In this document: positions 25,037 through 33,050 of the stretch, one piece after another | How the letters are laid out: each line of letters begins with the position of its first letter | How positions within the stretch are numbered: the first letter of the stretch is position 1 | Assembly (NCBI GenBank): GCA_013214695.1 | Contig: JABSRX010000079.1 | Coordinates: 10,100 to 48,222 of the forward strand | DNA from: Rhizobiaceae bacterium | Lineage (GTDB): Bacteria > Pseudomonadota > Alphaproteobacteria > Rhizobiales > Rhizobiaceae | Direction: 5' to 3' | DNA: 38,123 nucleotides | The notes under the pieces: model-generated | Seen by the model: the letters and a program-made list of their open reading frames with translations, nothing else | What the model was told of the DNA's origin: nothing | Databases searched by the model: none | Translations under genes and position numbers: made by a program

Positions 25037-26404
25037 ATGAGTGGAGATGAGGTGAGCGTCTGTTGCGGTCCGGGATATGCGAGCCCCGCCGAGGCGATTC
25101 AGGCGCCGCGCGAAAAGCTGCTCTATACGATTGCCATCTACACCGGCACGGGCATTCAAAAGCCCGACTATCTCGCCACGGTTGACGCCGACCCGGAAAG
25201 CCCAACCTATGCTCAGGTCATCCACCGTCTGGAAATGCCAGGGATTGGCGATGAGTTGCACCATATGGGTTGGAACGCCTGTTCGTCTTGTCATGATGAT
25301 TCGTCGATGAGCCGCCGTTATCTGCTCGTGCCCGGGGTGCGGTCCAACAACATTCATGTGGTCGACACGGCCACCGATCCGCGTGCCCCGCGCCTGCACA
25401 AGATCATCGACGGCGCCGAAATTAAGGCAAAGACCAATCTGTCCGGCCCGCACACCGTGCATTGCCTGGGCTCGGAAATCATCATCTCGTTTCTCGGCGA
25501 TGCAATGGGTGAGGCACCTGGCGGCTATCTGCATCTCAATAAGGATTTTGAGATCGTTGGCCGCTGGGAAAACTCCATGGGCGACATCCCGTTCGGCTAC
25601 GACTTCTGGTACCAGCCGCGTCACAATGTGATGGTCAGTTCCGAATGGGCAGCGCCCAATACCTTCATGCCGGGCTTTGATCTGGAAGAAGTCGGCCATC
25701 TGAAATATGGCCGGCGCCTGCACTTTTGGGACTTTGAAAAACGGGTGCCTGTCGAGACCATGTATCTCGGCGAGGATGGTTTGGTGCCGCTTGAAGTCAA
25801 GTTCCACCACAACCCCGACAGCAGCCATGGTTTTTGCGGTGCGGCGCTCAGCGCCAATGTCATCCACTTCTGGAAGGACGAAGCCGGCAAGTGGCAGTGG
25901 GAAAAGATCATCGATGTGGAAAATGAACCGCATCCGGAATGGCCGATACCGGTACCCGGCGTGATGTCGGCGATTCTGGTCTCGATGGACGACAAATATC
26001 TTTATCTCAACAATTGGCTGCACGGCGACATGCGCCAATATGACATCAGCGATCCGCACAATCCGAAACTGACCGGCCAGGTCTGGATGGGAGGATTGCT
26101 GGGCCGTGCACCGGAGGTCAACGGCGTCAAGATTGCCGGCGGGCCGCAAATGTTCCAGCTGTCGCTGGACGGCAAGCGCATGTATGTGACGACGTCCCTG
26201 TTCTCCACCTGGGACAATCAGTTCTATCCCGAAATCCGCACCCAGGGCGGGGTGATGATGATGATCGACTGCGACGTGGAAAACGGCGGCATGAAGATCA
26301 ACGAGGATTTCATGGTCGATTTCGGTAAAGAGCCGAATGGTCCCAGCCGTTGTCATGAGACACGTTATCCCGGTGGTGATTGCACGAGTGACATCTGGCT
26401 ATGA
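25037..26404 (+). CDS. mtoX: Methanethiol oxidase (selenium-binding protein SBP56 family)
   Basis: This 455-residue protein starts at ATG 25037 behind GGGAGG. The family landmark DELHHMGWNACSSCHDD (C82, C85; H75, H76) matches the selenium-binding region of SELENBP1. Later conserved metal-binding segments are SGPHTVHCLG, HHNPDSSHGF and RCHETRYPGGDCTSDIW. Bacterial and human members oxidise methanethiol to formaldehyde, hydrogen sulfide and hydrogen peroxide, using copper. No signal peptide is visible, whereas characterised bacterial MtoX is periplasmic. It overlaps the ferredoxin gene (ATGA). A DmdA-like demethylase and rhodanese nearby fit a methyl-sulfur role. Confidence 0.9.
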   Translation: MSGDEVSVCCGPGYASPAEAIQAPREKLLYTIAIYTGTGIQKPDYLATVDADPESPTYAQVIHRLEMPGIGDELHHMGWNACSSCHDDSSMSRRYLLVPGVRSNNIHVVDTATDPRAPRLHKIIDGAEIKAKTNLSGPHTVHCLGSEIIISFLGDAMGEAPGGYLHLNKDFEIVGRWENSMGDIPFGYDFWYQPRHNVMVSSEWAAPNTFMPGFDLEEVGHLKYGRRLHFWDFEKRVPVETMYLGEDGLVPLEVKFHHNPDSSHGFCGAALSANVIHFWKDEAGKWQWEKIIDVENEPHPEWPIPVPGVMSAILVSMDDKYLYLNNWLHGDMRQYDISDPHNPKLTGQVWMGGLLGRAPEVNGVKIAGGPQMFQLSLDGKRMYVTTSLFSTWDNQFYPEIRTQGGVMMMIDCDVENGGMKINEDFMVDFGKEPNGPSRCHETRYPGGDCTSDIWL

Positions 26405-26769
26405 CGGCAACCCACACCATTACGATCGGCAATCGCAATGGCGCGACCTATCAGGTCGATGCCCGTCGTCCGCTGTTGGAGACCTTGCGGGAGCAGGGGG
26501 TCGATCTGCCCTATGGTTGCCAATATGGCGGCTGCATCACCTGCGCTGCCAAGCTGACCCAGGGTGAGATTGACCAGCGGCGACAGGTGGCCCTCAACAA
26601 TCGCCAAATCAACGATGGCTATGTGGTGCTCTGCGTGGCCCGACCACTGTCGGACTGCACCTTGGATATCGGTGTTGAAAGCCACGACAAACTCTATCGC
26701 AATCCGTTTCTGGATCCGCTCGAACCCCACGAATTGAAGGCGGATATCGCCACACCGAAGGAGGTGTAA
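26401..26769 (+). CDS. Plant-type 2Fe-2S ferredoxin
   Basis: This 122-residue protein has cluster ligands C40, C45, C48 and C78 in the plant-type spacing C-x4-C-x2-C-x29-C (YGCQYGGCITCAA ... VLCVA). The C-terminal 30 or so residues after the core (KLYRNPFLDPLEPHEL) are an extension. It overlaps the mtoX stop by 4 bases and is followed directly by the CoA-binding gene. It could take part in the sulfur operon or supply electrons to the Rieske oxygenase, which has no reductase nearby. Neither partner is proven. Confidence 0.93.
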   Translation: MTATHTITIGNRNGATYQVDARRPLLETLREQGVDLPYGCQYGGCITCAAKLTQGEIDQRRQVALNNRQINDGYVVLCVARPLSDCTLDIGVESHDKLYRNPFLDPLEPHELKADIATPKEV

Positions 26770-27234
26770 ATGCCTGAGGCCGATATTGATCGCATCTATG
26801 ACTATCCGCCGGAATTCCTGGCCGAGATCTTGCGCAGCGTGAAAACCATCGCGATGGTCGGCGCCAGCGGCGACAAGACCAAGTTCAGCTATGGCGTGCT
26901 GCGGGTTCTGCACGAGACCGGCTATGAAATTCTTCCCGTCAATCCAAGCCCGAAGCTGAGTGAAATTCGAGGCCTGAAAGTCTATCGTTCTCTGGAGGAG
27001 ATCGATCGCCCGGTCGACATGGTGGAAGTCTTCCGGCCGAAAGAGGAGCTCTATGGGATTGCTGAAAAGGCGATTGCCATCGGCGCCAAAGTTCTGTGGG
27101 GACAAATTGGCGTCTATGATGACCGTGCCGCCAAATTGGCAGAAGATGCGGGCTTGAAGGTCGTCATGAACCGCTGCCCGAAGATTGAACTGTTCCGTCC
27201 GTTCTGGAAACCGCGGCTCGACCTCGAAATCTGA
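26770..27234 (+). CDS. CoA-binding (YccU-like) Rossmann protein
   Basis: This 154-residue protein is a single CoA_binding_2 domain: the Rossmann motif IAMVGASGDKTKFSYGVLR, the segment YEILPVNPSPKLSEIRGLKVY, and a C-terminal VVMNRCPKIE with a conserved cysteine. Members bind CoA or acyl-CoA and lack the ligase domains of succinyl-CoA synthetase; a physiological role is not settled. It starts immediately after the ferredoxin stop behind GGAGGTG. In this operon it may sense or buffer CoA or thiol status during methanethiol oxidation, which is inference only. Confidence 0.88.
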   Translation: MPEADIDRIYDYPPEFLAEILRSVKTIAMVGASGDKTKFSYGVLRVLHETGYEILPVNPSPKLSEIRGLKVYRSLEEIDRPVDMVEVFRPKEELYGIAEKAIAIGAKVLWGQIGVYDDRAAKLAEDAGLKVVMNRCPKIELFRPFWKPRLDLEI

Positions 27235-27264
27235 TCTATCAATGCAAGACAAGGGACCGGCTCA

Positions 27265-27660
27265 ATGGCTCAAAACATAACCAAGGGTGCAATGGAACTC
27301 GTCAAGGCGGCGATGGCGTCGGTACCGGCGATCAGCCCGGAAGACGCCGTCGCGCTGGTTGGCTCGCAGGATCATGTCTTTGTTGATCTGCGGGATGGCA
27401 CGGAACAGGCCGATACCGGCATCATCCCGGGCGCCGTTAGCTCTTCGCGCGGCATGATGGAGTTTCACATTGATCCGGCAAGCCCTGCCCACAAGCCGGA
27501 ATTCAATCAGGACAAGACCTATGTCTTTTACTGCGCATCCGGTGGCCGTTCGGCCTTGGCCGCCCAGGTTGCCATGGAGATGGGCCTGTCCCCGGTGGTC
27601 AATCTGACCGGTGGCGTTGGTGGCTGGCAGAAGGCCGGCGGCACTTTGGAAGCCAAATAG
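27265..27660 (+). CDS. Single-domain rhodanese
   Basis: This 131-residue rhodanese has HVFVDLRDGTEQ and an active-site loop beginning at C90 (YCASGGRSALAA), which would carry a persulfide. The N-terminal 25 residues are an extra helix (KGAMELVKAAMASVP). Such enzymes move sulfane sulfur to cyanide or other thiophilic acceptors and take part in sulfide handling. As the last gene after methanethiol oxidase, whose products include hydrogen sulfide, it most likely processes the released sulfur. The spacing of 30 bases from the previous stop suggests the same transcript. Confidence 0.92.
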   Translation: MAQNITKGAMELVKAAMASVPAISPEDAVALVGSQDHVFVDLRDGTEQADTGIIPGAVSSSRGMMEFHIDPASPAHKPEFNQDKTYVFYCASGGRSALAAQVAMEMGLSPVVNLTGGVGGWQKAGGTLEAK

Positions 27661-27845
27661 GCTTTTGGCATCACAGTCTGATTGACCGGCCCAGCGCCTG
27701 AACTTGCGGTGAGTCTGGCGCATACCAGCGTGCCCGGAACAGCCAATTTATCTGCCCGAATTGCGGCGATTGCACGAAGTGCGGGCTGACAAATTCCCGC
27801 ACCACGTCGCCCTGCGACCTCACCTCAAACAGGCAATCGCACCGG

Positions 27846-28571
27846 TCAGTTAGACGCCAACTCCTGCTGATGGGCCTTGACCAGATCCGCCATGCTGTTG
27901 AAACGGAAATCATAGGTTGGCATGTCGCCCGGATTCATCGTCGCCCCGAAACCTTCCTTGTCATGACGGCGGTAGATCCAGCAGTTCTTCAGGCCGTGCT
28001 TGTTGGCTGGTGCGTGGTCGTGGAACATGCTTTCCGCGGTGTGCAGGATTTCGGATTTTTGAATGCCCTGGCGTGCCAACGTCTCCAGCATGTACTCGAA
28101 GTTCCTATCCGCCGGCTTGTAGCTGCCGATGTCTTCAGCGGTGTAGACGCCGTCGAAATGAACTCCGAGTCGCGCGTTGGATCCCTGAAAGCTCTGATTG
28201 TCCGTGTTGGTCAGCACGATCAGTTTGTAGTGCTGTTTCAAATAGGCCAGCGCCTCCCGGCTGTCGTCAAAAGCCGGCCATTGACGCACCGACAGACCGT
28301 AAGCCTGGCATTCCTCCCAAGAGGTTTCGACATTCCATTCCTCGGCCAGGCGTCGGTAGACGACCGCCAGAAGGTCCGAATAGACCTTGGATGGCGTCCA
28401 TTTTTGAGTTGTCGATTCATAATAGGCATGGGCCTCGAGAATGTCGTCGCGCGACAGATGGCGGCTCAACTTGTCGGTGAGAGGTTTCAAACCTTCGACC
28501 ATGCCAGATTCCCAGTCGATCAGGGTGCCATAGACATCAAATGTAAGGGCTTTGAAATCGCTCAGTTTCAT
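27846..28571 (-). CDS. HAD type II (L-2-haloacid dehalogenase-like) hydrolase
   Basis: Start ATG 28571 has AGAGGAA upstream and gives 241 residues. Motif I is FDVYGTLIDWESG with the nucleophilic Asp, motif II is LTNTDNQ, and motif III is DIGSYKPADRNFEYML. The D-x-YGT form and these cap-region features belong to haloacid dehalogenase type II proteins, which hydrolyse 2-haloacids through an aspartyl ester. Many homologues of unknown substrate exist, so a real dehalogenase role is uncertain. It is transcribed divergently from a LysR gene that probably controls it. Confidence 0.87.
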   Translation of the reverse strand: MKLSDFKALTFDVYGTLIDWESGMVEGLKPLTDKLSRHLSRDDILEAHAYYESTTQKWTPSKVYSDLLAVVYRRLAEEWNVETSWEECQAYGLSVRQWPAFDDSREALAYLKQHYKLIVLTNTDNQSFQGSNARLGVHFDGVYTAEDIGSYKPADRNFEYMLETLARQGIQKSEILHTAESMFHDHAPANKHGLKNCWIYRRHDKEGFGATMNPGDMPTYDFRFNSMADLVKAHQQELASN

Positions 28572-28670
28572 GTTGGTTCCTCTTCTGGGAAGCGTGAGAC
28601 AGGACGGACCCGCCGCGTCAGATTTTGCTTTCACCATTCATACAACAAGGCTATGCTATGACACAAATGA

Positions 28671-28686
28671 ATGATATTTATATCAT
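28671..28686. promoter_or_regulatory. LysR-type operator candidate (dyad)
   Basis: ATGATAT-TT-ATATCAT is a perfect 7-base-arm dyad in the spacer between the HAD and LysR genes. It is nested in a larger imperfect dyad, with TGACACAAAT before it and AATTTGTCA after it. An AT-rich dyad between a LysR gene and its divergent neighbour is the usual place for the regulator's own site. Confidence 0.55.
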
Positions 28687-28713
28687 CATCTAAATTTGTC
28701 ATGAGAGTCGACT

Positions 28714-29595
28714 ATGTCTCAACGCCTTGAAATTGATGCCCTGCGGGCATTGTTGACGATCGCGCGATCTGGCGGTGTATCGCGGGCGGCGGAGCAGTTG
28801 GGCCTCTCCCAGTCGGCCGTTAGCCACAAAATGCGTCGCTTGGAACAGTCATTGGGTAGCGATCTGCTGGCCCGACGCGCCGGTGGTCCCTTGCTGACCG
28901 AGGCAGGTGAACGTCTGCTCCATTATGCCCAGCGCATGATCGACCTTCACGACGAGGCGATTGCTGATCTGGGGCGCAAACATCTGGCCGGCACGATCCG
29001 GCTCGGCATGACGGAAGACACAGCAACCAGCGATTTCGCCCGCATTCTGGGCCGCTTCTCACGCCTTTATCCCGAGGTCAGCGTACACACCCGCACCGGG
29101 CAAAGCTTGAATGTGCAAAACTGGTTGAAGGACGGCGAGCTGGATCTGGCCGTCATCCAGGTGTTCACAAAGGATGTGCAGCCAGACGATCTTGTGCTGT
29201 TCGATGACACGCTTCATTGGGTGAAATCGCCGGGTTTCGAATTCGATCCTTCGGAACCGGTGCGTTTTCTGGCGTTTGATCAAAACTGCTTTTATCGCCA
29301 GTGGGGGTATGGTGACGGCTTGGCCCAAGGGCATCGGCTGAAGACGGTGCTGGAATGCCCCAGCGCTGCCGGCATTCAGTCAGCCGTGCGCTCCGGTCTT
29401 GGGGTGGCGCTGCTTAATGGCATGCATGTGACGCCAGATATTGAAATTGTTGACGGAATTTTCCCCGAACCACCGCAACTCACCTTCGTTGCGCGCCCGC
29501 ATCCGGGTCGCCGCCGCTCGGCCCAAGTGAATGCGTTGACGGCCGAAATTCGTCGCGAGCTGAGTGGCAGGATGAAACTGCGGCTGGCCGGCTGA
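28714..29595 (+). CDS. LysR-family transcriptional regulator
   Basis: This 293-residue LysR protein has an N-terminal winged helix-turn-helix (LRALLTIARSGGVSRAAEQL, then LSQSAVSHKMRRLE) and a two-lobed effector domain from about residue 90 (TIRLGMTEDTATSDFARILG ... SGLGVALLNGM). It is divergent from the HAD gene across a 142-base spacer that carries a strong dyad, so it most likely regulates HAD and itself. Its stop lies only 2 bases from the stop of the convergent flavoprotein gene. The effector is unknown. Confidence 0.92.
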   Translation: MSQRLEIDALRALLTIARSGGVSRAAEQLGLSQSAVSHKMRRLEQSLGSDLLARRAGGPLLTEAGERLLHYAQRMIDLHDEAIADLGRKHLAGTIRLGMTEDTATSDFARILGRFSRLYPEVSVHTRTGQSLNVQNWLKDGELDLAVIQVFTKDVQPDDLVLFDDTLHWVKSPGFEFDPSEPVRFLAFDQNCFYRQWGYGDGLAQGHRLKTVLECPSAAGIQSAVRSGLGVALLNGMHVTPDIEIVDGIFPEPPQLTFVARPHPGRRRSAQVNALTAEIRRELSGRMKLRLAG

Positions 29596-29597
29596 GC

Positions 29598-30992
29598 CTA
29601 TTCCAGAAGCTTGCCGGGGTTCATGATGCCTTGGGGATCAAACAGCGCCTTGATGTTCTGCATCATTGCGTACTCGACCTCAGATTTCTGCTGCCGCATG
29701 CGTTTGGCATAGGCCGCGCCGACGCCGTGTTCGGCAACAATCGATCCGCCATAGGACCAAATCAGGGCATCGATCTCTGCCAGGTAGGTCTGCTCCAATT
29801 CGGTCAGATCGATGCCGGGTGCCCGCTCGATAAAGATGCAGTAGTGAATATTGCCATCGCCGACATGCCCGACCGCATAGGAGATTGCTTCGGGATGGTG
29901 GCGATGGGCGATTTGCTCAGCCTGCTCGAGAAACGCTGTGATGTTGGTGAGCGGCACCGAGACGTCCCATTTGCACTGCAGATGATTTGGGAAATACTGA
30001 AACGGAATCATCTGCTCGCGGATTTCCCATAGATTGCGCTCTTGTTCGAGGCTCTGGGCCATCACGGCATCGCTGAGATATTCTTTCTCAAAGCCCTGTT
30101 CAAAGATGGTCGCCAGCGTGTCGTCGACGGAGCTGGCACCGGCCAGGCGCACAAGAATGTACCAGTCGGCGCGGGTGTCAAAAGGACGCTTCAAATCGGG
30201 ATAGCGTTCTAGCGCCTTTTCGACCCCCAGCCCATTGAGCAGCTCAAAGGCCACCAACTTATCGCCGGCGATCTCTTTGGCGAGGTTCAGATAATCCATC
30301 AGATGGCGCTGATCGTTGAGCACTGCCATCATGGAATTCGACACCGGCTGGGCGGGGTGCAGTTTGAACACCAATTTGGTGATGATGCCCAAAGTGCCCT
30401 CCGAACCAATGAACATCTGCTTCATGTCATAACCGGAATTGTCCTTGCGGATGGTGCGCATGGCGTCCCAGATCTGCCCGTCCGGCAATACCACTTCCAT
30501 GCCCAGAACCTGCTCGCGCGTTGTTCCATAGCGAAAGACGTTTTGCCCGCCGCCATTGGTGGCAACAGCACCACCCACTTGCGCCGTGCCCCGTGCGCCC
30601 CAGTCGGGCGCGAAGATCCGGTCTTTGGCGGTGGCGGCCGCCTGCAGTGCGCCAATCGTGCATCCGGCTTCGGCCGAAATCGTTGAACACGCCGCATCCA
30701 CTTCACGAATTTGGTTCATCCGGCTCATATTGATCAGAACGCTGTCCTGACCGACTTGTGGCAAGGTCATGCCGCAGACATTTGTGTTCCCACCCTGGGG
30801 AATGACGGCCACGTTGTGCGCGGCGCAAAGCGCGACCACTTGGGCAACCTCTTGGGTCGAAGCGGGCCGCAGGACAGCCAGACAGCTCGCCGTCGTGCCG
30901 GCAACATCGGTGGTAAACTCGACAGCCTCATCGCCTGGAATGAAGCCCTTGTCCCCCAGGAGATCCTTCAGCTCTTCAAGTATTGGATGCAT
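29598..30992 (-). CDS. FAD-linked D-2-hydroxyacid dehydrogenase (D-lactate/D-2-hydroxyglutarate type)
   Basis: This 464-residue protein starts at ATG 30992 and has the vanillyl-alcohol-oxidase-type FAD domain (PQGGNTNVCG, GARGTAQVGGAVATNGGG, RYGTTREQVLGMEVVLPDG, GSEGTLGIIT) and the C-terminal FAD-oxidase domain with GHVGDGNIHY and AEHGVGAAYAKRM. The histidines in the last two motifs are the usual metal/substrate ligands of D-2-hydroxyglutarate and D-lactate dehydrogenases. No iron-sulfur subunit is adjacent. It lies 72 bases after the mobA stop, in the same direction. The substrate is not fixed. Confidence 0.9.
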   Translation of the reverse strand: MHPILEELKDLLGDKGFIPGDEAVEFTTDVAGTTASCLAVLRPASTQEVAQVVALCAAHNVAVIPQGGNTNVCGMTLPQVGQDSVLINMSRMNQIREVDAACSTISAEAGCTIGALQAAATAKDRIFAPDWGARGTAQVGGAVATNGGGQNVFRYGTTREQVLGMEVVLPDGQIWDAMRTIRKDNSGYDMKQMFIGSEGTLGIITKLVFKLHPAQPVSNSMMAVLNDQRHLMDYLNLAKEIAGDKLVAFELLNGLGVEKALERYPDLKRPFDTRADWYILVRLAGASSVDDTLATIFEQGFEKEYLSDAVMAQSLEQERNLWEIREQMIPFQYFPNHLQCKWDVSVPLTNITAFLEQAEQIAHRHHPEAISYAVGHVGDGNIHYCIFIERAPGIDLTELEQTYLAEIDALIWSYGGSIVAEHGVGAAYAKRMRQQKSEVEYAMMQNIKALFDPQGIMNPGKLLE

Positions 30993-31064
30993 GAGTCCCA
31001 GTCCGAATTTCAATTCGCCGCAGCGCACCTGCCAATGCTCGCATGGCCTCGGCGGCGATTCAAT

Positions 31065-32969
31065 TCAGGCTGACATGAAGCCGTCAAAAAACGCGCTCAG
31101 ATCCTCAAAATGATCCAGCGGCAGTATATGGGCAACATGTTGATCGGGGCGAACCACCACCATGCAACCGCGCTGCCGGTCAATGCCGCGCATATCAAAA
31201 ATATCGCCATGTCGGTGGTCGGCACAGAAGGCCTTTTCATAATCGGTGAGCCCATGGCGGCCTTTGCCGGGTCGCAGCAATGCGGGCATTTGATTGATTT
31301 CCAGCTCGCGATGGTGCTGCTGAAAAATGGCACGCACATCGATGGTGGAATCCACATCGGCGCCCTCTGCTGTGTATTTGACCAGCGGCGAGTGTGGGTC
31401 CTGGCTGAGAAAGGCGCACAGTTTTCCGAGCTCGGAATCCGCGGATCCATCATCATCGGCACCGGCAAACAGGAACAGCCGCCACGCCGCATCCGCCTTG
31501 ACCGTATGACCCATCTGGAAGGGTTTCGCATCCGCCAGGCAGATGACGGGGGCTGAATGAAACCGGGTGCCGATCTCCAAACCGCTGGCCAGCGATTGCC
31601 AATCGGGCGGGCCGGTCAGGGCGGACTGCTGATACTTGACCGACAGGCCGGCGGTGAAGCGGCCGTGCTCGATGAAGTAGCGCTGGAATTTGGGCCCATC
31701 TGCGCCGTCTTCGCCACCTTCCGATCGGGCACCGATGATGCGGGACCATTCATGGTCAAAGTCGATCAGGTCCTGCGCCACCTGTTGGCGCTCGGCGGAG
31801 TAGGAGTGCAACAGTTCTGGAGCGCAGCGGCCTTGCAGAACGCTGACAAGCTTCCAGCCAAGATTGAAGGCGTCACCCATTGAGACATTCATGCCCTGAC
31901 CGGCCTTCGCCGAATGTGTGTGGCAGGCATCACCGGCGATGAAGACTCTGGGGATCTGGGTTCCAACTGCGTCAGCCGGTACATCGTCAAACTTGTCGGT
32001 TATTGCGTGACCGACCTCATAAACGGACCACCAGGCAATTTCCTTGACGTCGAGAAAATAGGGGTGAAACACCCCCTGTGCTGCCGAAATGAGGTGGTCG
32101 ACAGTCATGTCCCGAGGGGCAATCTGTTGGCCCTTTGTCAGGGCGTCCAGTTCGATATAGATGCGCACCAGATGCCCGCCTTCGCGGGGGATCAGAATGA
32201 TGTTGCCGGCGTCCTGTGACTTGATAAGCGATTTGAAGCGATAGTCGGGAAAATCCGTAACGGCCAAAACGTCCATGACACCCCAGGCTTGATTGGCACG
32301 GTCCCCCTTCAGGCTCCGTCCGATCGCCCCGCGCACTTGACTGCGCGCACCGTCACAGCCGACCACATAGCGCGCCTTGATCGTTTCGGTTTGACCCTCG
32401 TGACCCTCTTCCGTGCGTTCCACTGTCACCGTGACGGGATGACTGCCCTCATCGGCGACGGTCAACTCCATAAATTTGCGGCCATAATGCGGTTCCAGCC
32501 GGGTTGGCGCGTTGCGCATGATTTCCAGATAGCGGTCATGGATGCGTGCTTGATTCAGGATCACATGGGGCATCTCCGACAGGTCATCTTCGACATCCTG
32601 TACCCGTCCGGTGCGCTGGATGTTTTCCGGCCGCGCTGGATCCGGATTCCAGAAAGTGGCCTCGTTGACCCAGTAAGCCTCGCGCTTGACCTTTTCGGCA
32701 AATCCGAAGGCCTGGAACATTTCCATCGATCGGCAGGACACCCCGTCGGCTTGGCCCTTTTCCATCGGTCCGTCCTTACGCTCGACAATGCAGGTGGTGA
32801 TGTCGGGAAAGCCCGCCAAATAGGCGGCGAGCGTCAGACCGGCCGGGCCGCAGCCGATGATCAGCACATCGACTTCGTCTGGCAGTTTCGCGTTGGAAGC
32901 CGGCGCCTTGTCGGCAGCGGGCTTTATGTCGGGATCACCGGGCCGGAACCCGTTCAGGTGGAACTGCAT
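31065..32969 (-). CDS. mobA: 3-Hydroxybenzoate 4-monooxygenase
   Basis: This 634-residue flavin hydroxylase starts with MQFHLNGFRPGDPDI and has FAD motifs VDVLIIGCGPAGLT, VVGCDGARS and FIAGDACHTHSAKAGQGMN. It is followed by a C-terminal thioredoxin-like dimerisation domain (about 430-634, ending GCMVVVRPDQHVAHILPL). The start, length and many internal blocks agree with Comamonas MobA, which converts 3-hydroxybenzoate to protocatechuate with NADPH and O2. Phenol 2-monooxygenases share the fold but are more distant. GGAGG precedes the start, and a consensus promoter with an overlapping palindrome lies upstream. Ring-cleavage genes are not in the window. Confidence 0.9.
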   Translation of the reverse strand: MQFHLNGFRPGDPDIKPAADKAPASNAKLPDEVDVLIIGCGPAGLTLAAYLAGFPDITTCIVERKDGPMEKGQADGVSCRSMEMFQAFGFAEKVKREAYWVNEATFWNPDPARPENIQRTGRVQDVEDDLSEMPHVILNQARIHDRYLEIMRNAPTRLEPHYGRKFMELTVADEGSHPVTVTVERTEEGHEGQTETIKARYVVGCDGARSQVRGAIGRSLKGDRANQAWGVMDVLAVTDFPDYRFKSLIKSQDAGNIILIPREGGHLVRIYIELDALTKGQQIAPRDMTVDHLISAAQGVFHPYFLDVKEIAWWSVYEVGHAITDKFDDVPADAVGTQIPRVFIAGDACHTHSAKAGQGMNVSMGDAFNLGWKLVSVLQGRCAPELLHSYSAERQQVAQDLIDFDHEWSRIIGARSEGGEDGADGPKFQRYFIEHGRFTAGLSVKYQQSALTGPPDWQSLASGLEIGTRFHSAPVICLADAKPFQMGHTVKADAAWRLFLFAGADDDGSADSELGKLCAFLSQDPHSPLVKYTAEGADVDSTIDVRAIFQQHHRELEINQMPALLRPGKGRHGLTDYEKAFCADHRHGDIFDMRGIDRQRGCMVVVRPDQHVAHILPLDHFEDLSAFFDGFMSA

Positions 32970-32999
32970 TAATCCTCCATCACCGCTGCGTCTGGAAAA

Positions 33000-33028
33000 T
33001 TAGTAAGTATACTTATCTTATTTGTCAA
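33000..33028 (-). promoter_or_regulatory. mobA promoter with palindromic operator
   Basis: On the minus strand a consensus -35 TTGACA (33028-33023) and a weaker -10 TACTAA (33005-33000) are 17 bases apart, about 30 bases before the mobA start. The perfect palindrome TAAGTATACTTA (33004-33015) fills the spacer and touches the -10, the typical position of a repressor site. Known mobA genes are controlled by a MarR-type repressor. Confidence 0.6.
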
Positions 33029-33030
33029 AT

Positions 33031-33049
33031 GGTGCCCTGGACGGGCACC
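33031..33049 (-). terminator. Terminator-like hairpin after the SAF oxidoreductase
   Basis: GGTGCCC (33031-33037) and GGGCACC (33043-33049) form a perfect 7-bp GC-rich stem with a 5-base loop, starting 1 base past the SAF gene stop. The sequence after it on the minus strand, ATTTGACAAAT, has only a short T-run, so termination may be partial. It separates that gene from the mobA promoter. Confidence 0.55.
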
Positions 33050-33050
33050 C

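Noticed and set aside
24953-26356. 467-codon minus-strand open frame
   Set aside because: It is antisense to methanethiol oxidase, which shows full family motifs; the antisense frame shows none.
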